Shown here one piece after another: positions 10,278-17,606 of a DNA stretch of 46,992 bases (its first letter is position 1; every line of letters begins with the position of its first letter). This stretch comes from Frankia canadensis (lineage in GTDB: Bacteria > Actinomycetota > Actinomycetes > Frankiales > Frankiaceae), in contig NZ_FZMO01000201.1 in assembly GCF_900197875.1 (NCBI RefSeq), positions 1 through 46,992 of the forward strand, written 5' to 3'. The notes beneath the pieces are model-generated. The model ran no database searches. It was not told the DNA's origin and was given only the letters and a program-made list of their open reading frames with translations. The translations under genes were made by a program, and so were the position numbers.

Positions 10278-10296
10278 GCGCGTCAGCCTGGGCCTC

Positions 10297-10434
10297 ATGA
10301 CCTGCCCGTCCTGCAACGGCACCCGTTACCAGACCCGTCCGCAGGCCGAGCGGGACGCCGACGGACTGTTCGACGGTGATGCCAACATAAAGTGTCGGGA
10401 GTGCGGCGGGACCGGAAAGATCCCGCCGCGATGA
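10297..10434 (+). CDS. 45-residue DnaJ-like zinc-ribbon protein
   Basis: A very small protein with two Cys pairs, Cys3-x2-Cys6 in MTCPSCNGTRY and Cys33-x2-Cys36 in KCRECGGTGKIPP. The second is an exact CxxCxGxG unit as found in the DnaJ zinc centre, and the first has the CxxCxG form, so together they make one zinc-binding site. Standalone mini-proteins of this type are known in actinobacteria without a defined role. The start is the ATG at 10297; the frame extends upstream without homology. The stop overlaps the next start (ATGA at 10431-10434), so the two are translationally coupled. Confidence 0.7.
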   Translation: MTCPSCNGTRYQTRPQAERDADGLFDGDANIKCRECGGTGKIPPR

Positions 10435-10637
10435 CCAAGCCGCTCCCGGTGCAGGCGGACTTTCTCTACCTGCGTTGTCCGGAGCATCGGGGCCGACATC
10501 CCCGCAAGGCGCTGAAGACCATGCCCCGGCCCGGCGGCGAGTGCCCGCACTGCCGGCTGGTCCGGGCCGCGGATCCCGACGCGGCCGGCCACCGGTCCGG
10601 GGACGACGGCGGCGACGGTCAGGCCCCCTCCGCCTGA
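10431..10637 (+). CDS. 68-residue zinc-ribbon-like small protein
   Basis: Starts at the ATG in ATGA, overlapping the stop of the 45-residue DnaJ-like protein. Potential zinc ligands are Cys16-x2-His19 (LRCPEHRG) and Cys38-x2-Cys41 (GECPHCRL). The C-terminal 25 residues are acidic and disordered (DDGGDGQ). No characterised family is recognised. The tight coupling of two miniature zinc proteins suggests they act together. Three imperfect repeats of CCCTCGCCCCGCGCCA follow the stop, before the end of the convergent secreted-protein gene. Confidence 0.62.
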   Translation: MTKPLPVQADFLYLRCPEHRGRHPRKALKTMPRPGGECPHCRLVRAADPDAAGHRSGDDGGDGQAPSA

Positions 10638-10700
10638 CCCTCGCCCGCGCCACCCTCGCCCCGCGCCAACCTGGCCCCGCGCCTGGCGTGTCTGTCGGGC

Positions 10701-11195
10701 CTACCGCTTCGGTTCGCGAACGAACACCGCGGTGCGGGTGCCGTTCGTCGTCCGGGCGCGGACGACCACCGAGTCGCCCTGGTGGAGGTCGGTGATCGTC
10801 GCGTCCGCGCGATCCGCGCGGATCTTCGTGTTGCCGTTGATCACGTAGGTGGCGGCGAAGCCGTCCTCGCTGGTCACGCTGATCGACGTCGCACTGATCG
10901 CGGACACCGTCCCGCGCTGGCCATCGACCACCTCCAGGCCCTTGTCGGTCCTGATCGTCGCCTCGCCGTGCAGGCCCCGACCGGAGCCGTCACCGCCGAA
11001 CAGCCGCCGGGCCTCGGCGAGGCGGGGGTGATCGCCGGCCGCGCGGGGCGCCGTGGCCCTCGGGCCGTGCTCCGGCGCGGGGGCCGCCGAGGCGGCGGTA
11101 CCGCTGAGTCCGACCCCGATCCCGAGGCCCAACCCGAGCATGCCGGCCGCGGCCGCGACCGCGCCTCGCCGTCCGGTCCGGAAGCTGCGCATCAT
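10701..11195 (-). CDS. Secreted protein with DUF5666-like beta domain
   Basis: 164 residues. The N-terminus is a clear export signal: MMRSFRTGRRG, a hydrophobic Ala/Gly/Leu core to about residue 34, then ASAAPAPEH as cleavage region. The mature part has a disordered stretch and then a beta-rich module (GTVSAISATSISVTSEDGFAATYVINGNTKIRA ... LHQGDSVVVRARTTNGTRTAVFVREPKR in outline) resembling DUF5666, an OB-like extracellular domain of unknown role. The ATG is preceded by GGGAAGGACGGCG. It stands alone, convergent with the zinc-ribbon pair. Confidence 0.78.
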   Translation of the reverse strand: MMRSFRTGRRGAVAAAAGMLGLGLGIGVGLSGTAASAAPAPEHGPRATAPRAAGDHPRLAEARRLFGGDGSGRGLHGEATIRTDKGLEVVDGQRGTVSAISATSISVTSEDGFAATYVINGNTKIRADRADATITDLHQGDSVVVRARTTNGTRTAVFVREPKR

Positions 11196-11396
11196 CGCCG
11201 TCCTTCCCTGTCGTCATCACGCCGGCACCCGAGCAGGGCCGACCGCCCGGAGACGGACGGCCGGGAGGCCCGGCGGCACGCGCCGCCGCGGCGCGCTGCG
11301 GCACCATCGTGCGAGCCGTGCGTGTGAACGGGATCTGAGCCGACCGGGGCGCACCGGCGGGGGCGCGGGGGGCGCCACCGCGCCGCGACCCGTCGC

Positions 11397-11810
11397 TCAG
11401 AGCCGGGGGAACCGGGCGACCCAACGACGTTGCCACGGCGTTTCGACGGCGCGTGGATGGTGCGCCGACCGCGCCCAGGCCACCGCGTCCGCGGGGGCGT
11501 GGCCGTCGAGGACCGCGAGGCAGGCGAGGACCGTGCCGGTGCGGCCCACCCCGCCGCCGCAGGCGAGCTCCACCCGCTCGCCGGCGCCGGCGCGTGCGTG
11601 CAGGTCGCGGATGGCCGAGGCGGCCGCCGCGGGATCGCGGGGCAGCAGGAAGTCCGGCCAGTCGATCCAGACGTGCGGCCAGGTCAGCAGGGCGTCGTGC
11701 CGCTTGCGCAGGCGGGTCCCGCCGAGATAGAGACCGAGGTCGGGGGTGTCGCCGGGTGGGGCCGGATGGCGTAGCCCGCGGGCCCGGATCCAGCCGCCGC
11801 CGGGCAACAT
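11397..11810 (-). CDS. Protein-tyrosine phosphatase-like protein
   Basis: 137 residues from the ATG at 11810 (MLPGGGWIRARG). The phosphatase P-loop is ACGGGVGRTGTVLACLA: Cys followed by five residues and Arg, then Thr-Gly, as in cysteine-dependent phosphatases. The usual His before Cys is Ala here, as I remember for the actinobacterial group of this short family. The ending DPRAVETPWQRR-like HHPRAVETPWQRRWVARF is also characteristic. The frame is open to 11927 but the extra residues look non-coding. Substrate unknown. Confidence 0.78.
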   Translation of the reverse strand: MLPGGGWIRARGLRHPAPPGDTPDLGLYLGGTRLRKRHDALLTWPHVWIDWPDFLLPRDPAAAASAIRDLHARAGAGERVELACGGGVGRTGTVLACLAVLDGHAPADAVAWARSAHHPRAVETPWQRRWVARFPRL

Positions 11811-11996
11811 GATCGCTGCGGGCAGCGCGCGGTCGGGACGCCGTGATGACGATCTGGCCGATGCGGGACGGTCGGGGGAGTGGTCGGCGCCCATGGGCGA
11901 GGATCCCATTCCCCGGGCGTGGGCCACGAGGGGGCGGGCCGGTGGGCCGGGTGCGAGGCCGCGGCGGCCGGTCGGCCGGATGCCCGGGACGCCGAA

Positions 11997-12038
11997 CAGC
12001 CCGGCTCCGGGAGGACGTGCTCTCCCGAAGCCGGGCTG
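11997..12038 (-). terminator. Strong hairpin downstream of ndh
   Basis: A near-perfect long inverted repeat: CAGCCCGGCT at 11997-12006 pairs with AGCCGGGCTG at 12029-12038, and inside it CGGGAG at 12008-12013 pairs with CTCCCG at 12022-12027, leaving an 8-nt loop and a single mismatch. That is 16 base pairs, starting 25 bp after the ndh stop. No U tract is evident on the minus strand, which is usual for actinobacterial terminators. Confidence 0.75.
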
Positions 12039-12062
12039 CCGTTGGTCGCCTGGCGGGTGGCG

Positions 12063-13553
12063 TCAGACGCGCGACGGTTTGCGGGCGCCGTCACCCGTGC
12101 CGTTCGACTGGGCGGGGACCTGCGAGCGCGCCGCGCCGTTCCAGGACGGCGCCTGGTCGGCTTCGGGCGGCAGCGACGGGGCGAAGTTCTCCCCGAGGCG
12201 TTGCAGTGCCGCCCGGGCGAAGATCTGCTGCTCGGTGACGGTGCGCTCCGACCGGCCGCGGCCGATGAAGCTGACCGTCCAGTGCAGCAGCGTCGTCAGG
12301 CGGTGCTTGAAACCGATGATGTAGACGAGGTGCACGGCCAGCCAGAGCAGCCAGGCGATGAAGCCGGTGATCTGGACGCTACCGATCTTGGCCACCGCGC
12401 TGAACCGCGAGATGGTGGCCATGCTGCCCTTGTCGTGGTACTTGAACGGGTTCCCGGTCCGCTTGCCTGCGACCCAGCCCTTGATCTCCTTGGCGGCGTG
12501 ACGGCCGCCCTGGATCGCGACCTGGGCCACGCCCGGCAGCCGGTCGAGGCTCATCATGTCGCCGATGACGAAGACCTCCGGGTGGCCCGGCAGGGTCAGG
12601 TCGGGCAGCACCTCGACGCGGCCGGCCCGGTCGATCTTCGCGCCGGTCTGCTCGGCGAGCTGCTTGCCGAGCGGGCTCGCGGCGACACCCGCGGCCCAGA
12701 CCTTGCAGACCGAGTCGATCCGGCGGCGGGTGCCGTCCGAGTCCTCGACCTCGATGCCGGTGGCATTGACGTTCACGACCTTGGCGCCGAGCTGCACCTC
12801 GACGCCGATCTTCTCCAGTTTCTCGGCGGCCTTCTCGCCGAGCCGCTCGCCGAACGGCGGCAGCACGGCGGGCGCGGCGTCGAGCAGGATGACCCGGGCC
12901 TTGGTCGGGTCGATGCTGCGGAAGTCGCGGCGCAGCGTGCGGCGTGACAGCTCGGCGATCTGGCCGGCCATCTCCACGCCGGTGGGGCCCGCGCCGACCA
13001 CGACGAAGGTCAGCAGCCGCTCGACGTCGGCCGGGTCGGTCGAGCCCTCGGCGAGCTCGAACATCCCGAAGATCCGGCCGCGCAGCTCCAGCGCGTCGTC
13101 GATGCTCTTCATGCCGGGGGCGTGCGTGGCGAACTGGTCGTTGCCGAAGTACGACTGACCGGCGCCGGCGGCGACGACGAGGCTGTCGTACGGGTGCACG
13201 GTGGTGCGCCCGAGCAGCTGCGACGTGACGGTGCGCGCCTTCACGTCGATGGTCGTCACCTCACCCAGGACGACCTGGGCGTTGTCCTGGCGGCTGAGCA
13301 CCTCGCGGGTGGTCGGGGCGATCTCGCCCTCCGACAGGATGCCCGTCGCCACCTGGTAGAGCAGCGGCTGGAACAGGTGATGGGTGGTCTTGGCGACCAG
13401 AGTGATCTCGACGGGCGCCTTGCGAAGAGCCTGCGCGGTGAACAATCCGCCGAAGCCGGAGCCGATGATCACCACGCGGTGCGGGGAGCTGCGCCGCCCC
13501 TCGAGCCGTTCCGGTTCGTCGGCATGCCCTGTGCGGGCGCTGTCCGTGGTCAC
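12063..13553 (-). CDS. ndh: Type II NADH dehydrogenase (NAD(P)/FAD-dependent oxidoreductase)
   Basis: 496 residues. A single-subunit, non-proton-pumping NADH:quinone oxidoreductase on the inner face of the membrane. The FAD-binding GSGFGG is at 31-36, the second (NADH) Rossmann motif is VVVGAGPTGVEMAG in the middle, and VFVIGDMM is the FAD-pyrophosphate motif. Near the C-terminus, GFIAWLLWLAVHLVYIIGF is a hydrophobic membrane-binding helix typical of NDH-2. The GTG at 13553 has GGAGAAGG 4 nt upstream; the frame extends beyond, but homology does not. A long C-terminal tail (about 35 residues) is disordered. Followed by a strong hairpin. Confidence 0.93.
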   Translation of the reverse strand: MTTDSARTGHADEPERLEGRRSSPHRVVIIGSGFGGLFTAQALRKAPVEITLVAKTTHHLFQPLLYQVATGILSEGEIAPTTREVLSRQDNAQVVLGEVTTIDVKARTVTSQLLGRTTVHPYDSLVVAAGAGQSYFGNDQFATHAPGMKSIDDALELRGRIFGMFELAEGSTDPADVERLLTFVVVGAGPTGVEMAGQIAELSRRTLRRDFRSIDPTKARVILLDAAPAVLPPFGERLGEKAAEKLEKIGVEVQLGAKVVNVNATGIEVEDSDGTRRRIDSVCKVWAAGVAASPLGKQLAEQTGAKIDRAGRVEVLPDLTLPGHPEVFVIGDMMSLDRLPGVAQVAIQGGRHAAKEIKGWVAGKRTGNPFKYHDKGSMATISRFSAVAKIGSVQITGFIAWLLWLAVHLVYIIGFKHRLTTLLHWTVSFIGRGRSERTVTEQQIFARAALQRLGENFAPSLPPEADQAPSWNGAARSQVPAQSNGTGDGARKPSRV

Positions 13554-14434
13554 GATCCTTCTCCGCTCAACCTCTTGACTCCCAGCGGTGCCCGTTGGCG
13601 CCGCGGAGACCGTATCCCCGAGAGCACGTTGGTCTCCACCGACTATTTTCCGCCGATTAGCGGCCGAGGGATCGTGTTCATCGTCACCTCGCCCAGGAGC
13701 ATCGGCTATGGATATGTGGCACGGAACACACTTCCGGCGGATGGCGGTGCGCATAGTCCGGACGTCGATCGACGCACGGGCGAACCGTCGGTGGCGTGGA
13801 GGTGTGTGGCGCCGGCTCGGAAATAGGGCCCGGTAGCGCTCCCTGTTCACCATACAGTCCCCGCTCAGGCCGAGGTCGGCGGGGCCGCGCCGGACAGGAC
13901 CACGATCATGGCGGGTTCTTGGGCCCCGATTTGACGGTGCCCCGGCGGGCGGGCCGGGCCGGTCTCGGGTATGTTCCGCCGAGTCCGGTACAACGAATCC
14001 GGGTATTCCGGCGCCGCATTCATCAACGGTGCCTTGATGGCCACGCCTTCGGGCGGTGCTCGTTCTTCGGCACCGTCGGCGACGCGTGCGGCTTCATCGG
14101 CGGCCGCCGCGGGGCGGATGCGCGTGACCGGGCGCGTGCCGCCGTCGGTGGGAACTGGTCCTTTGCCCGTCCTGGCGCCCATCATCCTGGTTTGGTCAGA
14201 ACTTTCCGGAACGCCGATTCCCCGGCCGTGGAGTGCGGTGCCGGCGTCGCCTGGGTGGGGGCCGTCACCGCACTCCGCCGGCGCTCGCGGTGGGTCGGCG
14301 TCTGACCGCGCTCATCGGTGGCGAAGGGTGGCGGAGGTGATCCCCCGTAGTGGGTGGGGGGCTGTTGGTGACGAACGTGGCGATGGTGGACAATCCTCTC
14401 GCCGTGCGTATCCGGCTGCCGTCCAGCGGGGAGG
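13554..14434. other. 880-bp region without a convincing gene
   Basis: Holds the upstream region of ndh and, past about 13.87 kb, sequence with open frames on both strands but no protein-like composition. Parts (13.60-13.75 kb and 13.98-14.03 kb) are noticeably more AT-rich than the genome and may contain the ndh promoter. The right end runs into an EAL-domain remnant, so decayed coding sequence is likely here, but I can identify none. Confidence 0.5.
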
Positions 14435-14698
14435 ATGATCATGGGTGAGGTGCCCGGATGGGCCACTGGCGTCGACACCGACCGACCCAGCGCCGCGCGG
14501 ATGTACGACTACCACTCCCTCGGGCTGACCGTCACCGCCGAGGGCGTCGAGACCGAGGCGCGGCTCGAACGGCTCCGGCGGGTGCGCTGCGACAGCGCCC
14601 AGGGCTACCTGTTCTGCGCGCCGCTGCCCGCCGACGCGCTCGCCCGCTGGCTCGACACCCCGCACCGAGCCGATCCCGCGGGTGTGTTCGGGCCGTGA
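14435..14698 (+). pseudogene. EAL-domain (c-di-GMP phosphodiesterase) C-terminal remnant
   Basis: The translated segment reads SLGLTVTAEGVETEARLERL, then CDSAQGYLF and PLPADALARWL, an unmistakable C-terminal third of an EAL domain (the Glu of AEGVE and the QGY motif are family hallmarks). The upstream two-thirds, including the EAL signature and most metal ligands, are missing, and the preceding residues (GVDTDRPSAARMYDYH) are only a garbled version of the expected helix. I read it as a decayed fragment of a phosphodiesterase gene, probably not expressed. Confidence 0.75.
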
Positions 14699-14720
14699 CG
14701 CGCTCGGCCGCGGGGTGTGC

Positions 14721-15560
14721 TCAGCCCGCGGTCCGACCGTCCGGCGAGGTCGTGGACCGCGGAGAATCCGACCGGCCGGATGCCGCCGGCGAGGCGGCCA
14801 GCCGGGCCCGGTTGCCGGCGAAGACGGTGGCCCGCCGCTCGTCCATGCCGTCGAACGCCGGGGGGCGAGCCAGGGCCGCGCGTGCCTCCGCCGCGCGGGC
14901 CGGCTCCGTGTAGGTCGCGGCCCCCTGGGCGTAGATCTGCCTGAGCTCGCGCATCGTGGCGGGGTCCGCCTCGCCGATCGCCGCGCCGAGCTCCAGCGCC
15001 CGCACGCGCAGCAGCTCGTGCGGCATCACCTCGGCGACCAGTCCCATGCGCAGCGCCTGCTCGGCGCCGACGACGGCACCCGTCATCGACATCCACCGGG
15101 CGTTGCCGATGCCGATCAGCGGCGGCAGGTGCGCGGTCAGCCCGCCGCCGGGCAGGATCCCGACCCGCACGTGACTGTCGGCGAAGATGGCGCGCTCGGA
15201 GGCGATGAGGAAGTCGCAGCTCACGGCGATCTCCAGACCGCCGGTGAAGGCGGCCCCGTTGACGGCGGCGATGATCGGGGTCCGCATCCGGCCGACCTGA
15301 GCGAAGCAGTCGTGGTCGCGGTAGGCAGCGGCGTAGGCCTCGCTGTCGCGGGCGGCCTCCTTCAGGTCGACGCCGGCGCAGAACGCCGGGTCCGCCCCGG
15401 TCAGGACGACCGCCCGCACCGCCGGATCCGCGTCGGCGTCGATCAGCGCGTCGTACAGGGCGATGACAAGCGCACCGCTCAGCGCGTTGCGGGCGTGCGG
15501 CCGGTTGAGGGTGATCAACCGCGTGGTGCCGGACGTCTCGACGGTCAGGATCTCGCTCAC
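14721..15560 (-). CDS. Enoyl-CoA hydratase/isomerase (crotonase) family protein
   Basis: 279 residues starting at the GTG at 15560 (MSEILTVETSG). The crotonase fold is clear: RPHARNALSG, the oxyanion-hole strand AFCAGVDLKEA, a second oxyanion loop NGAAFTGGLEIAVSCD, and GILPGGGLTAHLPPLIG. Both glutamates used by true hydratases appear replaced: the segment FADSHVRVG has His where the first Glu lies, and NARWMSMTG has Trp near the second. It is therefore more likely a non-hydratase crotonase (isomerase, hydrolase or other CoA chemistry). The C-terminal tail is Ser/Arg/Pro-rich. Divergent from a lipoprotein gene. Confidence 0.85.
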   Translation of the reverse strand: MSEILTVETSGTTRLITLNRPHARNALSGALVIALYDALIDADADPAVRAVVLTGADPAFCAGVDLKEAARDSEAYAAAYRDHDCFAQVGRMRTPIIAAVNGAAFTGGLEIAVSCDFLIASERAIFADSHVRVGILPGGGLTAHLPPLIGIGNARWMSMTGAVVGAEQALRMGLVAEVMPHELLRVRALELGAAIGEADPATMRELRQIYAQGAATYTEPARAAEARAALARPPAFDGMDERRATVFAGNRARLAASPAASGRSDSPRSTTSPDGRTAG

Positions 15561-15747
15561 CGGCGGAGTATGTCCCACTATCGCGCCCGGCGGCGAGCTG
15601 TTGCGCCGCTGGGCGGAGCGGGCACGCCGGGGCGGTGGCGGCGGTGGTCGCCGGGAGGGTGCGTGGCGAGCGAACGGGTCGGGGAGGCGACAGATGGGAA
15701 GCGGGGAGCGGCCGGCCGGTGTGGCGAGGGACTCATAGTCTGAGCAG

Positions 15748-16185
15748 ATGTGGCATACGCGTGATCGCGGCACCGTGGCGGCCGCCCGCTCGGCCCATCC
15801 GATCCATCCGACCGTCCGTTCGCTCGCGGGCGGGCTCGCCCTCGGGCTCACCGCCGGCTGCGGAGCGCTGCTCGCCGGTTGTTCCTCGTCCGGCTCCGAC
15901 GCGGCGGCCGACGTGCGGGTCACCAGCTGCGTGCGCGACGCCGACAACCACCGCGCCGTCGTCCGCGGGGAGGTGCACAACGGCTCGTCGAAACGGTCGA
16001 ACTACGTGATCCAGATCGACGTGAAGGCGAACGACAGCAAGATCGAGAGTGGGCTGGCCTCGGTCTTCCGGGTGCGTTCGGGTGCCACGGATTCGTTCAC
16101 GGTTCGTCCTGTCGGGGTGGACGTGCCCAGCGGCACGACGCTGACGTGCACGGTCGCCCACGTGGGGCGGATAGCCGCCGAGTAG
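15748..16185 (+). CDS. Putative lipoprotein with FxLYD-like domain
   Basis: 145 residues. A hydrophobic segment ends in the lipobox LLAGC with the lipidated Cys at residue 45, followed by a Ser/Gly/Asp linker, so it should be anchored on the outer face of the membrane. The remainder (VRVTSCVRDADNHRAVVRGEVHNGSS, then YVIQIDVKANDSKI, DVPSGTTLTCTVAHV) has the beta pattern of small extracellular FxLYD-like immunoglobulin-fold domains, with two Cys that could pair. A TAGTCT -10-like box stands 6 nt before the ATG, so the transcript may be leaderless. Function unknown. Confidence 0.72.
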   Translation: MWHTRDRGTVAAARSAHPIHPTVRSLAGGLALGLTAGCGALLAGCSSSGSDAAADVRVTSCVRDADNHRAVVRGEVHNGSSKRSNYVIQIDVKANDSKIESGLASVFRVRSGATDSFTVRPVGVDVPSGTTLTCTVAHVGRIAAE

Positions 16186-16232
16186 CGGCGGCGCGTGTCG
16201 CCGGCCGGGCGCGCCCGGGTCAGGCGCGCGTC

Positions 16233-16258
16233 GGCGGCGGCGTGCGGGTGCCGCCGCC
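16233..16258. terminator. Hairpin between convergent genes
   Basis: GGCGGCGGC (16233-16241) and GCCGCCGCC (16250-16258) form a 9-bp stem with an 8-nt loop, 48 bp after the lipoprotein stop and 30 bp from the end of the convergent phosphatase gene. It could serve as a bidirectional terminator; no U tract is present. Simple GGC repeats make a chance origin possible. Confidence 0.4.
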
Positions 16259-16288
16259 GCCGGCGGGCGGGGGCGTCGCCCGCACCGG

Positions 16289-16957
16289 TCAGATCGCCGA
16301 GCGGGCGGGCCGCACGGGGGACACCCGGGCGCGTGGCGGCGGGGTGAGCAGCCGTCGCGGCCCGGACGGCGCGTGGCCGGCCTGCATGTGGCCGGTCTGC
16401 GGATACCCGGACTGGCCGGGGCCGGTGCCGCGGTCCGGCTGGTCGCGCAGCAGACCGACCCGGGCCGCGACGCCGAGGCTGTAGAGCAGGGCGCGTACCC
16501 GCGCGTCGATCTCGTCGCGGATCGGCCGGACCTCCTCCACCCGCATCTCGGCCGGGTCCTCCAGCTCCCAGTGCAGGTAGCGGGTGTGCGGGTAGATCGG
16601 GAGTGCCTCGCCGCAGCCCATGCTGATGACGACGGAGGCGGTGCGCACCGCCTCGTCGGTGAGCCGGGTGGGGCTGGCCTCGGACAGGTCGATGCCGATC
16701 TCGGCCATCGCCTCGACGACCGGCGCGGCGACGGTCGCCGCGGGCGCGGGCCCGGCCGACCTCGCCTGGACCCGACCGTGGCTGTGCTGATCGAGCAGGG
16801 CGGCACCCATCTGGGAACGCCCGGCGTTGCGCTCGCAGACGAACAGGACCGCGGGCGGGCGGGGCACGCCGGCCTCCGGCCGGGCGGGGCGCGCGGCGAC
16901 CGCCGAGGCGCCGGGGCGGCAGCCGGGCGGCGCGGGCGCTGGTGGCCGTGTGGCCAT
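16289..16957 (-). CDS. Low-molecular-weight phosphatase / arsenate reductase-like protein
   Basis: 222 residues if the ATG at 16957 is the start; another ATG lies at 17071. The central 130 residues are the ArsC/LMW-PTP fold: P-loop LFVCERNAGRSQMGAALL (Cys-x5-Arg-Ser), IGIDLSEASPTRL, VVISMGCGEALPIYP, then HWELEDPAEMRVEEVRPIRDEIDARV, a typical ArsC ending. In thioredoxin-coupled ArsC this mid-protein loop usually carries more than one Cys; here only one Cys is visible in the loop, so a mycothiol-type or different phosphatase mechanism is likelier. Both ends carry about 40-60 extra disordered residues. No other arsenic-resistance gene is nearby. Confidence 0.78.
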   Translation of the reverse strand: MATRPPAPAPPGCRPGASAVAARPARPEAGVPRPPAVLFVCERNAGRSQMGAALLDQHSHGRVQARSAGPAPAATVAAPVVEAMAEIGIDLSEASPTRLTDEAVRTASVVISMGCGEALPIYPHTRYLHWELEDPAEMRVEEVRPIRDEIDARVRALLYSLGVAARVGLLRDQPDRGTGPGQSGYPQTGHMQAGHAPSGPRRLLTPPPRARVSPVRPARSAI

Positions 16958-17100
16958 CGCGTCGGGGATCTGCGGGGGAGTCACCTGGAGCGTCACCGGC
17001 CATCCGTCGAGGAGCCGCCCGGCTGACGCAATGGTGACATCACTGTCACCGTCGCTTGCCTGGACGGGCACATCACCCGCTGATAGGAGACTTTGCTGGA

Positions 17101-17110
17101 CGAAATTTCG
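17101..17110. promoter_or_regulatory. AT-rich 10-bp perfect palindrome
   Basis: CGAAATTTCG is exactly self-complementary and sits in an unusually AT-rich stretch (about 17.08-17.21 kb) upstream of the ArsC-like gene on the minus strand. This non-coding interval of about 360 bp (16958-17318) otherwise shows nothing recognisable. It may be an operator; the regulator is unknown. Confidence 0.3.
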
Positions 17111-17318
17111 AGAGAGCTGTCGCCGAATGGCGTTAGGGAGTGAATTACGAGCATTGAACCCATCCTACAGGTCGGCGCGCGAAGCCCAGGCCTGAATTTT
17201 CGTATCAGTCCCGGTTCGCTGCCATCGGGCGGGATCCGTCACGGGGCCCGCTGGCTGGTCAACTACCTGGTCCGTCGCGTACCCGGCGGCGGTGGACGGG
17301 CGGCGGCGCGGGCGCGGG

Positions 17319-17534
17319 TCACCCTCGCCGCGCGCTGCGCCGGGAGGGTGGCCGTGCCGGGGCCGCCGGCTGCCGGGGACGTGGGCCGCGCCGCCGCGGC
17401 GCGGCGCGCCGTCGCGGCAGCGCCGAGCGGGCCCGGACCTGGATCGCCGCGAGCGCCGCCAGGCCCGTCGCGGGCGTGGAGGCCGGCGGTGCCACTGCCG
17501 ATCCCGTCGTCACGATCGTCACATTGTTCGGCAT
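17319..17534 (-). CDS. Possible 71-residue small protein behind a strong ribosome site
   Basis: The ATG at 17534 is preceded on the minus strand by AAGGAAAGG at a 7-nt spacing, among the best ribosome sites in the window. The product begins MPNNVTIVTTGSAVAPPAS, then an Ala-rich hydrophobic patch (ATGLAALAAIQ), and ends in an Arg/Pro/Ala-rich tail. No family recognised. It lies 72 bp downstream of the flavoprotein gene on the same strand and may be in its transcript. It could be a small secreted or modified peptide, or a non-functional frame; composition of the C-terminal half is poor. Confidence 0.38.
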   Translation of the reverse strand: MPNNVTIVTTGSAVAPPASTPATGLAALAAIQVRARSALPRRRAAPRRRGPRPRQPAAPARPPSRRSARRG

Positions 17535-17606
17535 TACCCGGCCTTTCCTTGCGGTGCGTCGGCATTCGCCGGGAACCGGTATTCCCGGGGCCCGCGCGGC
17601 GTGGCG

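Noticed and set aside
13796-14438. Two overlapping plus-strand frames of about 160 codons
   Set aside because: No ribosome site, no recognisable motif and no consistent hydrophobic core; treated as non-coding or decayed.
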